A stretch of DNA of 64,000 nt from Erythrobacter donghaensis. GTDB lineage: Bacteria; Pseudomonadota; Alphaproteobacteria; Sphingomonadales; Sphingomonadaceae. The stretch spans positions 62,001 through 126,000 of the forward strand of contig NZ_MUYG01000009.1 in the NCBI RefSeq assembly GCF_002155425.1, in the 5' to 3' direction. Of this stretch, positions 44,454 to 52,542 are shown one piece after another. The position numbers were made by a program, and so were the translations under genes. The notes beneath the pieces are model-generated. The model did not search any database. It saw only the letters and a list, made by a program, of their open reading frames with translations, and was not told the origin of the DNA. Every line of letters starts with the position of its first letter. Position 1 is the first letter of the stretch.

Positions 44454-45446
44454 TCACCGCTGGTGAACCGCGCGCACCAACGGCCCGGCGCGCGAATTGC
44501 CGAGCCAGTCGGTCTGCACCTGCGCGGTGACCGTGTTGATCGGCGTTTGCGGAACCGCGCCGCCGCTGACCGGCAGGCGCAAGGGCCGCGTGCCGGGGGG
44601 CTGGGCGATCAGCCCCGCGATGGCGCGGGCGACGTCCATCGGATCGTTGCTGCGGCCCGACCCGTCCTCTGCCCCCATCGCGGCGACCTGATCGGGGTAG
44701 CCCTTGTTGTGGATCGCCATCGAGCGTGCCTTGAGTGCTGCTGAGTAGATATTGCGATTGACCCAAACCTTGGTGGGATAGCCGCCGGGCTCGATGATGG
44801 TCACGTCGATCTGGTGCGGCACCAGCTCGTAGGCAAGCTGCTCGCTCATCGCCTCCAGCGCGAACTTGGTGGCTGAGTAGTGCCCGGAATAAGGCGCGAT
44901 GACACGGCCCAGCTGGCTCGAAATCTGGATGATCTGCCCGCCGCCCTTGCCGCGCATCCCCGGCAGCACCGCGCGCGCCATGCGGTGCGGGCCGAAGACG
45001 TTGGTGTCGAAGATCAGGCGGGTGGCCTCCATGTCCTGCACCTCGACCGGGGAGGTGATGCCGATCCCGGCGTTGTTGACCAGCACGTCGAGCGGCCCGC
45101 CATTGATCCGCTCGGCCTCCTTCACCCCGGCGTTGACCTGCTTCAAGTCGGTCACGTCGATCCCGATGACGTGCAGGTCGAGGCTCTCGGCACTCGCCAG
45201 CGCGGTCAGTTCGTCCGCCTCGGGGCGGGGGAGGTTGCGCATCGTCGCGAATACCCGCGCGCCCTGCCGTGCCAGCACTTCCGCCGTCAGCCGCCCGAAG
45301 CCCGAGGAGCAGCCGGTGATCAGCACGCTCTTGCCCGCGAAGGAAAGTTGGGGTGTGTAAACCGGCTCGGCGGAACGGGCGCGCTGGGCGGTGAGTGCGG
45401 CGGTGGCGGCAGCTCCGGCGAGCAGGGCGCGGCGGTCGAGGCTCAT
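44454..45446 (-). CDS. Short-chain dehydrogenase/reductase with Tat-like signal
   Basis: A 330-residue SDR. Unusually, a twin-arginine-like leader (LDRRALLAGAAATAALTA, residues 3-20) precedes the Rossmann domain, suggesting a folded, cofactor-bearing periplasmic enzyme. SDR motifs: TGCSSGFGR (NAD(P)-binding), NNAG, a Ser (QISSQLGR) and YSATK with the catalytic Tyr/Lys. Substrate unknown; the C-terminal 80 residues after the core are variable. ychF lies downstream. Confidence 0.85.
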   Translation of the reverse strand: MSLDRRALLAGAAATAALTAQRARSAEPVYTPQLSFAGKSVLITGCSSGFGRLTAEVLARQGARVFATMRNLPRPEADELTALASAESLDLHVIGIDVTDLKQVNAGVKEAERINGGPLDVLVNNAGIGITSPVEVQDMEATRLIFDTNVFGPHRMARAVLPGMRGKGGGQIIQISSQLGRVIAPYSGHYSATKFALEAMSEQLAYELVPHQIDVTIIEPGGYPTKVWVNRNIYSAALKARSMAIHNKGYPDQVAAMGAEDGSGRSNDPMDVARAIAGLIAQPPGTRPLRLPVSGGAVPQTPINTVTAQVQTDWLGNSRAGPLVRAVHQR

Positions 45447-45473
45447 GGGGCAAGTCCTTGGCTGAGGCGGGCG

Positions 45474-45980
45474 TCAGTCCAGACTATTGGCTCTGCGCCA
45501 TTGTGCAAGCGCGTCCGGGGTGCGCAGGCGGATCAGTGTGCCGGAGTAGCCCGCCAGCTTCGCCTCGGTGCGCGGGCCGGGGCCGCTGTTCCAGTTCATC
45601 ACATACCAGAAGAACGCCGCATCGAAGCGTTCGGGGCAACCTTCGGGCATATCGGGGCGCGAGCGGCCACGGTGGCTCACGATCCGCTTCGCCAGCCGCC
45701 ACAGGCACAGGCGGATCGGGAAATCGAGGTAGATCACGGTGTCCGCCCGCGCGAGCCGGGGCGCGAGGGTGCTGCCGTAGTTGCCCTCGATCAGCCATTC
45801 GTCCTGCGCCACCACCTCGGCGAGGCGGGCGTGCAATTCGGCCTTTTCGGTCTCGACCCAGCCCGCCTGCCAGCCGAGTTGATCCATGTGGACGAGCGGG
45901 AGGCCCATGCGCGGCGCGAGTTCGCGGGCAAGGGTGCTCTTGCCCGATCCGCAGGGGCCGATGATGAGGACGCGGCGCAT
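45474..45980 (-). CDS. P-loop kinase-like NTPase (topology-modulation/FlaR-like)
   Basis: A 168-residue protein of the adenylate-kinase-like P-loop group. Walker A is GPCGSGKST (residues 8-16) near the start, with MDQLGW and EGNYG segments, then DTVIYLDFPIRLCLWRLAKR. These 'DNA topology modulation' (FlaR) type proteins have no firmly known substrate; nucleoside or small-molecule kinase activity is inferred. Its ATG overlaps the previous stop (TAATG) by one base. Confidence 0.82.
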   Translation of the reverse strand: MRRVLIIGPCGSGKSTLARELAPRMGLPLVHMDQLGWQAGWVETEKAELHARLAEVVAQDEWLIEGNYGSTLAPRLARADTVIYLDFPIRLCLWRLAKRIVSHRGRSRPDMPEGCPERFDAAFFWYVMNWNSGPGPRTEAKLAGYSGTLIRLRTPDALAQWRRANSLD

Positions 45981-46495
45981 TATTCCGCCACCGATTGCTG
46001 TCGCTTGAGCGCCTCGCGCCGCTTGCGTTTGAGATAGTCTGTCAGTTCGCCAGCGCCCTTCTCCATACCGGAGGGGATCTGGTAGCGGGCCCACCACAGG
46101 TTGCTCCAATGCCGGCGAGGCAGGCGCGATCCGTCGACTTCGATTGCGACGTGATAGCCGGGTGCGCGGTAATTGTGCCGCTTCTCGATCCGCGTGATCT
46201 CCTGCCAGGTTATGCGGTGGCTCCAGAAATTGCCGGCCAGACGCAGGCCATGCGGATAGATCTCGAGCCGGAAGGCGAAGAGGTGGTTGAGCTGGAGAAC
46301 CACGATGAGCAACATCAACCCGGCGCCACCAAGGATTATGAGACCCCGCCACCAGCCACCGGGTTTGGCGAACAGTGCGAAACCGGACGACGCCATCGCC
46401 GCTGCCAATATGCCGAAGATCGGCAGACACAGCAGCACAGCCAGATGCCCCCACCAGCGCTGGCGGATAATGATCGGCCCCCGCGCCACGATCAC
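45980..46495 (-). CDS. Membrane protein with PH-like cytoplasmic domain
   Basis: A 171-residue protein: two membrane helices (GHLAVLLCLPIFGILAAAMA and GLIILGGAGLMLLIVVLQL), then a soluble domain with RLEIYPHGLRLAGNFWSHRITWQEITRIEKRH. This pattern resembles bacterial PH-domain (YcxB/DUF-type) proteins. The GTG at 46495 overlaps the pth stop by four bases (GTGA), so it is coupled to pth; an adjacent GTG at 46498 is equally possible. Function unknown. Confidence 0.65.
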   Translation of the reverse strand: MIVARGPIIIRQRWWGHLAVLLCLPIFGILAAAMASSGFALFAKPGGWWRGLIILGGAGLMLLIVVLQLNHLFAFRLEIYPHGLRLAGNFWSHRITWQEITRIEKRHNYRAPGYHVAIEVDGSRLPRRHWSNLWWARYQIPSGMEKGAGELTDYLKRKRREALKRQQSVAE

Positions 46496-47073
46496 CACTG
46501 CATCCGCAGCGCCACATCATTCATGAAGCGCACGTCATCGCCTTTTGCCAGCCACGCCGCCTCTGCGCTCACCGCGCCAAGCATGGCGGCGAGATCGTCC
46601 TCCTCGGTCTTGGCGAAGTTGCCGAGAACATGGCCAGTCACCCGGTCCTTGTGCCCGGGATGGCCGATCCCGAGCCGGATACGGCGATAATCGGGCGCGC
46701 CGAGGCTGGCGCAGTGCTGGTCGATCGAGCGCAAGCCGTTGTGCCCCGCATGCCCGCCGCCCTGCTTCACCTTGACCTTGAAGGGGGCAAGGTCGAGCTC
46801 GTCATGGAACACGGTCAGCGCTTCGGTGCCCAGCTTGTAGAACCGCAGCGCCTCGCCCACTGCGCGGCCGCTTTCGTTCATGAAAGTCGCGGGCTTCAGC
46901 AGCAGGACCTTGTGGTTGCCGATCCGCCCTTCCTGCGCCCATCCGCTGAACTTCTTCTGCACCGGCGCGAAGTCATGCATGTCGGCGATGACGTCTGCCG
47001 CCATGAAGCCGACATTGTGCCGGTGGAGCGCATAGCGCGGTCCGGGATTTCCGAGGCCGACCCAGATCTGCAT
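46492..47073 (-). CDS. pth: Peptidyl-tRNA hydrolase
   Basis: A 193-residue Pth that frees tRNA from drop-off peptides. Motifs: VGLGNPGPRYALHRHNVGFMAAD (catalytic His), KPATFMNESGRAV (Asn), VFHDELDLAPFKVKVKQGGGHAGHNGLRSID (catalytic Asp). Length typical. It follows rplY, a pairing found throughout Proteobacteria, with a terminator-like hairpin between them. Confidence 0.98.
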   Translation of the reverse strand: MQIWVGLGNPGPRYALHRHNVGFMAADVIADMHDFAPVQKKFSGWAQEGRIGNHKVLLLKPATFMNESGRAVGEALRFYKLGTEALTVFHDELDLAPFKVKVKQGGGHAGHNGLRSIDQHCASLGAPDYRRIRLGIGHPGHKDRVTGHVLGNFAKTEEDDLAAMLGAVSAEAAWLAKGDDVRFMNDVALRMQW

Positions 47074-47105
47074 GATGTTTCCCTAGCGATGCTGCCCACA
47101 AAACG

Positions 47106-47141
47106 AAACGCCGGACTTCCCGCAAAGGAAGCCCGGCGTTT
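47106..47141 (-). terminator. Hairpin/terminator between rplY and pth
   Basis: AAACGCCGG.CTTCC at 47106-47120 pairs with GGAAG.CCGGCGTTT at 47126-47141 (15 bp, one mismatch). On the minus strand the final CGTTTCGTTTTG makes a plausible attenuating terminator downstream of rplY and ahead of pth. Confidence 0.75.
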
Positions 47142-47165
47142 GCGAAGCCGTTACCGGCCGATCGC

Positions 47166-47798
47166 TTATTCGGCGTCGGCGTCTGCGTCGGCGACGTCGG
47201 CAGTGGTGGTGTCACCTTCGCTGCTCTTGAGCGCCGAGGGGGCGACGAGCGTGGCGATGGTGAAATCGCGATCGGTGATCGCGCTGGTGACGCCCTTGGG
47301 CAGGGTCACTTCGCTGATGTGGATCGCATCACCCACGTCCTTGCCGCCGACATCGATCTGGATCTCGTCGGGGATGGAATCGCTGGCGCAAACCAGTTCG
47401 AGTTCGTGGCGCACGACGTTCAGCACGCCGCCCTTCTTGAGGCCGGGCGACTTTTCTTCGTTGATGAACACCACCGGCACCGCAACTTCGACCTTCGAAT
47501 CCGCCGAAAGGCGCAGGAAGTCGACGTGGGTCGGGCGGTCAGTCACCGGGTGAAAGGCGACATCCTTCGGGAGCGTGCGGACGGACTTGCCACCGATCTC
47601 GATGTTGACGATCGAGTTCATGAAGTGGCCGGTCATCAGCTGACGAACCAGTTCCTTCTGCTCGACGTGGATCATGGTGGGTTCTTCCTTGCCGCCATAG
47701 ATGACAGCAGGGGTCCGACCTTCGCGGCGAAGTGCTCGGGAGGCTCCCTTGCCAGCCCGTTCGCGCGCTTCGGCCGGCAGGGTAAGAGTCTCGCTCAT
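47166..47798 (-). CDS. rplY: 50S ribosomal protein L25/Ctc
   Basis: A 210-residue long-form L25 (Ctc type). The N-terminal 5S rRNA-binding domain contains [24 protein letters not shown]. The C-terminal TL5-like domain contains [25 protein letters not shown] and [14 protein letters not shown], followed by an acidic Ala/Asp-rich tail ([11 protein letters not shown]). It stabilises the 5S rRNA region and responds to stress in some bacteria. Confidence 0.97.
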   Translation of the reverse strand: MSETLTLPAEARERAGKGASRALRREGRTPAVIYGGKEEPTMIHVEQKELVRQLMTGHFMNSIVNIEIGGKSVRTLPKDVAFHPVTDRPTHVDFLRLSADSKVEVAVPVVFINEEKSPGLKKGGVLNVVRHELELVCASDSIPDEIQIDVGGKDVGDAIHISEVTLPKGVTSAITDRDFTIATLVAPSALKSSEGDTTTADVADADADAE

Positions 47799-47917
47799 AC
47801 GGATGCCTTTCGAATGCGTGTTTGATTGCAGTTGTCACCGGTGCGACCGCCTCCAGGGATGACCGGAAGCACCGAAGCGCGGGCCCTTAGAGAGAGATGG
47901 CCGGTTTGGCAACCGCT

Positions 47918-48835
47918 TTAGGGGAGGCGGCGCACGCGGTAGCCCTGCGCTTCGAGCAGCGCGACCAGCCCCTCGGGTCCGACAAGGTGCGCGGTGCCTA
48001 CCGCGATCAGCGGGCGGGGCTGCTGGCCAAGCAGCGGGACGAGCGCATTGGCCCAGCGCTGGTTGCGGCCCGTGAGCAGCGGCTCGCGCAGTGCGGGGTC
48101 GGCGAGGAAGCCTTCGCGGGTGGCCTGTTCGATCGTGTCCGCATCGCCCGCCAGCCAGGCGCGCTGGAGCCGTTCGGGATCGGCGCGCGTCTTGTCGCTC
48201 TCGCGTACCACGGCGGCGAGCATCGCGCGCTGCTGCGTTTCGGGGAGACGGTCGAACAGTGAAAGCTGACCGCGCGCGCCCTCCAGCTCGCGCACGGGGC
48301 GGCCCGCGAAATCGCGCAGCACCGCGCGGTCGACGCCATTGGCGGGATCGCCCGTCGCATCGACCTGCGCGAGCGCGATGGCTGCCGCCCAGGTCTCGGT
48401 CGCGCCGAAGCGGGCCGGATCGAGATCGCCGCGCGCCATCAGCTTCGCGAGCGGGTCGGCCAGATCGGACGGAACGCGCGCGGCCAGCGGCGGCAGGCCG
48501 GGGGTCGCGGAAAGCTCGGCGTAGGTGCGCGAAAGCGCCGCGCTGTCATCCAGCGCGGCGATCTCGACCACCAGCAGATCGGCCTCGGAGACGGCCTGCG
48601 TTATGGCGGGCGTGCGCCAGCGGGTGCCTTCCGGAAGGGCGTGGATCGTGCCAAGCATCCAGCCCTCTACAGTGCCATCGGCCGAGGCGATTTCGTAGAG
48701 CAGCGGGTTCGGCGGGTCGTCGGGCGGAGGCTCTCGGCACCCGGCCAGCAGGGCGAGGAGCAGCGCGGCGAGCAGCAGCAGCGTGACCTGCACGCCGCTG
48801 CGCTGCGTCTGCGCCGTTCCTTCCCGTACCGACAT
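47918..48835 (-). CDS. TraB/GumN family lipoprotein (paralogue 1)
   Basis: A 305-residue putative metalloprotease. The N-terminus has a lipoprotein signal (LLLLAALLLALLAGC, lipobox LAGC). TraB/GumN motifs: LGTIHALPEGTRWRTP (GTxH motif), VVEIAALDD, GVDRAVLRDFAG, RNQRWANAL and a C-terminal VGTAHLVGPEGLV. The family includes Tiki and PrgY; catalytic His/Glu residues are retained. The ATG at 48835 follows GAGG; the frame could start at GTG 48844. It is 24 bases from the next gumN gene in the same operon. Confidence 0.87.
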   Translation of the reverse strand: MSVREGTAQTQRSGVQVTLLLLAALLLALLAGCREPPPDDPPNPLLYEIASADGTVEGWMLGTIHALPEGTRWRTPAITQAVSEADLLVVEIAALDDSAALSRTYAELSATPGLPPLAARVPSDLADPLAKLMARGDLDPARFGATETWAAAIALAQVDATGDPANGVDRAVLRDFAGRPVRELEGARGQLSLFDRLPETQQRAMLAAVVRESDKTRADPERLQRAWLAGDADTIEQATREGFLADPALREPLLTGRNQRWANALVPLLGQQPRPLIAVGTAHLVGPEGLVALLEAQGYRVRRLP

Positions 48836-48859
48836 GATCCTCACCCGCCGCGTGCCAGC

Positions 48860-49786
48860 TTACTGGACGCGGGTGACGGTGATGCCCTTTTGCGCGAGGA
48901 AATCCTGCACGCTCTTTGGCCCGCCCAGGTGGCCTGCGCCCACCGCGATGAACACCGTGCCGGGCTGATCCATCCGCGCGCCGATCCACTCGGCCCAGGC
49001 AGCGTTGCGATCAAACAGGATCAGATCGCTGATATTCGCCTCGCTCATGTCATCATTGAGCAGCGCGGCGAGTTCATCGACCTTGCCCATCCGCCAGTTT
49101 TCGACCATCGCGGGCAGGGCGGTTTCGATCTCGTCCAGACCCTCGACGGTGGTCATCAGCAGCCTGACCTGATCCTCGTTGGACAGCGAGGCGAAAAAGC
49201 CGAACTGCTGGTCGAGCGTTTCCAGCCCGATCCGCTCCTTGTCCTTGGTGCGTTCGGTGATCACGCTTTCGACCCCGCTCTCGGCGCCAAAGCCCATCTG
49301 GCCAAACTTGGCGACGGTGAGGTTGATGAACACGAACCACGGACGCAGCCGATCGAGCACCGCGGGCGACATGCCATTGGCGGCAAGCTGCGGTTCAAGC
49401 TCGGCCACCACCTCGGCAAGCTTGGCGTTCTGCTCGGGCGTCAGCAGGCCGGAAAGCGACTGATCGGGGGCAAGCAGGCCATGCTTGACCACCGCGGCCT
49501 GAATGTTGGCGATGTCTTCGGATTCGGGGCCCAGTTCCTTCACCACCAGATCGGCCGAATCCATCGCCTCGGCCACCGGCGGGGTCAGCCACTCGACGTC
49601 CTTGGGCAGGAAGTGGAAGGTGCCGAACAGGTAGATCGTGGTATCCTCGTCTGCGACCTTCCACAGGCCCGGCGTGGCGGGCGTGGTCGTGGCGACAGGC
49701 TCGGCATGATGGTCGGCCAGCGCCGGGGTGGCGGCCAGCAGCGCGAGCGGGGCGGCGGCGAGGGCAAGCAGCGAGGCAAGTTTCAT
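48860..49786 (-). CDS. TraB/GumN family exported protein (paralogue 2)
   Basis: A 308-residue protein with a Sec signal peptide (LASLLALAAAPLALLAATPALA). GumN/TraB motifs: LFGTFHFLPKDVEWLTP, VVKELGPE, ESGVESVI, RNAAWAEWIGARM and VGAGHLGGPKSVQDFL. It parallels the other two paralogues closely at the GTxH and GxxHL positions. It lies 53 bases after the membrane-protein block, likely in the same transcript. Confidence 0.9.
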   Translation of the reverse strand: MKLASLLALAAAPLALLAATPALADHHAEPVATTTPATPGLWKVADEDTTIYLFGTFHFLPKDVEWLTPPVAEAMDSADLVVKELGPESEDIANIQAAVVKHGLLAPDQSLSGLLTPEQNAKLAEVVAELEPQLAANGMSPAVLDRLRPWFVFINLTVAKFGQMGFGAESGVESVITERTKDKERIGLETLDQQFGFFASLSNEDQVRLLMTTVEGLDEIETALPAMVENWRMGKVDELAALLNDDMSEANISDLILFDRNAAWAEWIGARMDQPGTVFIAVGAGHLGGPKSVQDFLAQKGITVTRVQ

Positions 49787-49839
49787 CGAATGGTCCTTTC
49801 GGAGGAGTGGGTAGGGGGGCATTGAAACAAGGCCACCGG

Positions 49840-50295
49840 TCAGATTTTCCAGCGGGCATAGAGGAACGAGGCCAGCATCGCGACATAGGCGATGGCAAAG
49901 ACCCCGAAGGCGTGGGGCGGCGGCACGAACCCTCCGGCATAAAGCGCCGCCCAGACCGGAAAGCCCGCGGTCACGGCGAAGAAGCCACCGGTGAACGCGA
50001 CCAGCGAAACCTCGCGCTGGTAATCGTCGGCCTTCCTCATGTTCTGGATCGGCACGATCAGGAAGACGGTTATCGAGAGAGCGGCGATCAGCACGGCCAG
50101 CGCAGGCGACAGCTTCAACTTGTTCCAATCGCCCAGGAGCAGGTTGCCATCGCCCTGGTCGAAATAGCCGGTCAGGAACCCGATTCCTCCCGCCAACGCG
50201 GCTGCGGCAAACATGGTGATGACCTGAACGCGCTGACGTTGGCGGAGACGGGCCTCGCCGGGGCCGGGGTCAGAGCCGAGGTTCGGGTCGGTCAT
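49840..50295 (-). CDS. Small four-helix membrane protein (member 5 of a paralogous set)
   Basis: A 151-residue protein. A cytosolic Pro/Gly/Asp front (NLGSDPGPGEARL) precedes four membrane helices. After the second helix comes the motif RKADDYQREVSLVAFTGG, with an acidic pair, an aromatic residue and an amphipathic helix. The same helix-helix-D(E/D)Y-helix-helix layout recurs in the neighbouring proteins. Its ATG overlaps the previous stop by four bases. Function unknown; paralogous relation is inferred. Confidence 0.7.
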   Translation of the reverse strand: MTDPNLGSDPGPGEARLRQRQRVQVITMFAAAALAGGIGFLTGYFDQGDGNLLLGDWNKLKLSPALAVLIAALSITVFLIVPIQNMRKADDYQREVSLVAFTGGFFAVTAGFPVWAALYAGGFVPPPHAFGVFAIAYVAMLASFLYARWKI

Positions 50296-50957
50296 GTCAG
50301 CCTCCGGGCCATGTTGGCGATGAAGGATGCGATCAGCACCCCGACGAACAGGATCATCACATCGGGCTGGGGCAGCACGCCGCCGCGATAGCCGAGCCAC
50401 CATGCGGGGGCGACCGTGGTGAAGAAGCGGAAACCGGCGCTCTCGCCGAAAATCAGCAAGTCACGCTCGACCTCGTCCATATTGCGGCGCGTGATGGCGG
50501 CAAGCAGCGGCATGCTGACCAGCCACAGCAGCGCTGCGCCCACAGCAAGATCGGTCGGCAGCGGGCCGTTGGAATAGAGATCGTTCGCGAGACCTCCGCC
50601 CGAGGGCCGGGCGAAGACCAGCGTGATCAGCATGGAAAAGGCAATCAGCGCGACCATTGCCCAGCCATAGCGCCGGGTGCGCGGGGTGACGGGGTCGCCC
50701 TGCGTGAGGGTGGGCCACTTGCGGAAGGTCGCGACCACGATTGCGCCGCCGATGAGTCCTACGATCATCGCACCCGCCACATCGATTGATGCGATATTGT
50801 CCTTGGCCACCTGTATCGCGCCCCACGCCATGCCGCTCAGCAGCAGCGTCAGGCCTGCCGCGAACGACAGCACCGGGACAGCAAACCGGCGAAACCGCGC
50901 GCCAAGGCTGTTGTCATCGTCTTCGGCCATGCCGGGGATATCGTCAGAGTTCGTCAT
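50292..50957 (-). CDS. Six-helix membrane protein (member 4 of a paralogous set)
   Basis: A 221-residue protein with about six membrane helices, larger than its neighbours. The motif RRNMDEVERDLLIFGES (about residues 158-174) follows the fourth helix, then VAPAWWLGYRGG and a final helix, matching the set's layout. Its start overlaps the XRE gene by 14 bases; an internal ATG (MAEDDD, 50930) would remove the overlap. No known family recognised. Confidence 0.7.
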   Translation of the reverse strand: MTNSDDIPGMAEDDDNSLGARFRRFAVPVLSFAAGLTLLLSGMAWGAIQVAKDNIASIDVAGAMIVGLIGGAIVVATFRKWPTLTQGDPVTPRTRRYGWAMVALIAFSMLITLVFARPSGGGLANDLYSNGPLPTDLAVGAALLWLVSMPLLAAITRRNMDEVERDLLIFGESAGFRFFTTVAPAWWLGYRGGVLPQPDVMILFVGVLIASFIANMARRLT

Positions 50958-51138
50958 CGAAAATCTCCTCGATACGCATGTCGAACAGGCGCGCGATGCG
51001 GAAGGCGAGCGGGAGCGAGGGGTCGTGCTTGCCGGTCTCGATGGCGTTCACCGCCTGACGCGACACGTCGAGCCGCCCGGCCAGCTCAGCCTGGCTCCAG
51101 TCGCGTTCGGCGCGCAGGACTTTGAGGCGGTTTTTCAT
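50944..51138 (-). CDS. Small XRE-family HTH regulator
   Basis: A 64-residue single-domain repressor-like protein: LRAERDWSQAELAGRLDVSRQAVNAIETGKHDPSLPLAFRI is a canonical XRE/Cro helix-turn-helix (residues about 8-48), ending IEEIFDDEL. Such tiny regulators are frequently encoded with small DxxE-type membrane proteins of unknown function. The ATG overlaps the stop of membrane protein 3 by four bases (ATGA). Autoregulation of the operon is a reasonable inference. Confidence 0.92.
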   Translation of the reverse strand: MKNRLKVLRAERDWSQAELAGRLDVSRQAVNAIETGKHDPSLPLAFRIARLFDMRIEEIFDDEL

Positions 51139-51599
51139 TCGTCTTCGCTCGCGTCCCAGCGATCGCGCAGCCATTGGAAGGCGAAACCGGCGTAAAAGGC
51201 GAGGGTGAGCGCGATGGCGACCGTCAGGCCGTTCATGGCGAGCGCCTCGATCCCGACTGCCTCGCGCTGTGCGCCGCCGCCGCCAAAGGCATAACCAAGC
51301 TCGTTGGCTACGTCTCCGGACGCAAGGATGAACAGCGCGACGAGATAGACACCCAGCACCGCGCTCATCCAGCGCAACCCGGTCTTCAGAAGGCTTTGGA
51401 GGTATTCGTCCGCGTGGGTGCCGAAGGCGACGCTCAAGGGGCCGCCAGCCATCGATCCGAAAGCCACTGCGCTCAGCATGTTGTCCATGCCGATGAACAG
51501 ATTGGCAAAGCTGAACACGGCACCGCCCACGCTGAACCAGAGCACCACGAACTGGTTGCTGCGCTCACGCTCGCCGACTGTATTGGGCTTGTAGGGCAT
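51135..51599 (-). CDS. Small four-helix membrane protein (member 3 of a paralogous set)
   Basis: A 154-residue protein with four membrane helices. A HADEYLQSLLKTGLRW motif (about residues 62-77) follows helix 2, matching the DEY motif of its neighbours. The C-terminus ends in charged DRWDASEDE. The ATG overlaps the previous stop (TAATG) by one base. The role is unknown; membrane sensor or regulator partner of the XRE protein is a hypothesis. Confidence 0.72.
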   Translation of the reverse strand: MPYKPNTVGERERSNQFVVLWFSVGGAVFSFANLFIGMDNMLSAVAFGSMAGGPLSVAFGTHADEYLQSLLKTGLRWMSAVLGVYLVALFILASGDVANELGYAFGGGGAQREAVGIEALAMNGLTVAIALTLAFYAGFAFQWLRDRWDASEDE

Positions 51600-51976
51600 T
51601 ACATGTCCCCCAGCAGGCGCTTGACGAACAGGCCGATGTAGAAGGCGGCGATCGCCAGTATGGGCACCACGGTAGCGGGAATGTTATGGCCGTCTTCGGT
51701 GCCGGTCACGCCGTCGAAAAAGCCTTCGGCAGCGGGCAGGCCGAGGAAGGTCAGCAACATGGTCCCGAAGGCGACGCTTGCCCCGGCATTCCACAGCCCC
51801 TCGGTGTATTCGTCCGCGCGGCGAGTCGCGAGCATGACGTAACTGCTGCCGATCACGAGCAGAAGCAGGGGCACGGCAACCACCAGCGGCGCGTCCGCAA
51901 CCGCAGCGACGGCGGTGAGAATGAGCGCACCAAGCCCGGTCCAGCTGGCGGCCATGAAGATGCTGGCCTTGTTCAC
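51599..51976 (-). CDS. Small four-helix membrane protein (member 2 of a paralogous set)
   Basis: A 125-residue protein from the GTG at 51976, which overlaps the upstream stop as GTGA. Four hydrophobic helices with RRADEYTEGLWNAGAS after helix 2 (about residues 52-67). The longer in-frame extension to 52096 would overlap the previous gene by over 100 bases and is rejected. No family recognised beyond similarity to its neighbours. Confidence 0.72.
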   Translation of the reverse strand: MNKASIFMAASWTGLGALILTAVAAVADAPLVVAVPLLLLVIGSSYVMLATRRADEYTEGLWNAGASVAFGTMLLTFLGLPAAEGFFDGVTGTEDGHNIPATVVPILAIAAFYIGLFVKRLLGDM

Positions 51977-52470
51977 CGCGAATCTCTCCAGCGAAGGAAT
52001 TGGAAGATCACCACGAAGGCCATCATGTAGCCGATCCACACGACAATAAGGGCATCGCCCCATTGAACCTTGTCGGACAGCCAGCGCAGAGACCAATGCA
52101 CTTGCTCAGCCTTCGTGTCGCCGGTCGCGAAATACCAGACCCAAGCGAGAATAAAGATTATGAGGGGCAATGCAGCGGTGGCGTAGGCCAAAACCACCGA
52201 CGTTCGGCGCCACAATTGCTCAGCATATTCGTCGCGCATAAACTTCGCGCAAATCAGAAACATCGGCACGAAGAACATCAGCACCACCAATGGCGTGTAG
52301 TAAATCACCGTGACCAGGGGCGACATGTGGTCCTGAGGATCGAACCCCGTCAGACGGTCGACGAGCAATTCCAGCAGGCTGTAGACCAATGCCGCAAGCG
52401 AGGCATTCATCAGCACGAAATAGGCGCGGTAGCGCCGCTGCTTGTCTGGCTTGCCGTCGGAAATGGTCAT
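51973..52470 (-). CDS. Small four-helix membrane protein (member 1 of a paralogous set)
   Basis: A 165-residue protein, first gene of the operon. Four membrane helices. MRDEYAEQLWRRTSVV (about residues 78-93) follows helix 2, the clearest form of the motif shared by five proteins here. Between helices 3 and 4 lies a polar loop with DTKAEQVHWSLRWLSDK. Codon use is less GC-rich than in surrounding housekeeping genes. A TTATAAAGG block 20 bases upstream could be its -10. Confidence 0.72.
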   Translation of the reverse strand: MTISDGKPDKQRRYRAYFVLMNASLAALVYSLLELLVDRLTGFDPQDHMSPLVTVIYYTPLVVLMFFVPMFLICAKFMRDEYAEQLWRRTSVVLAYATAALPLIIFILAWVWYFATGDTKAEQVHWSLRWLSDKVQWGDALIVVWIGYMMAFVVIFQFLRWRDSR

Positions 52471-52503
52471 TCAGGCGCTCTCGTTGCCACCTTTATAAGG
52501 GGG

Positions 52504-52536
52504 CCGGCGGAGGGGCGGGGCTAACCCCTCCGCCGG
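52504..52536 (-). terminator. Hairpin after urcA
   Basis: CCGGCGGAGGGG (52504-52515) and CCCCTCCGCCGG (52525-52536) form a perfect 12-bp stem with a nine-base loop, immediately downstream of the urcA stop. No clear U-run follows, so it may act as a terminator or an mRNA 3' stabiliser; it also lies just ahead of the membrane-protein operon. Confidence 0.6.
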
Positions 52537-52542
52537 GTTGCA

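Noticed and set aside
51599-52096. 165-residue version of membrane protein 2
   Set aside because: The extra 40 residues overlap the previous gene in another frame by more than 100 bases and are hydrophilic junk; the GTG at 51976 gives a GTGA overlap.
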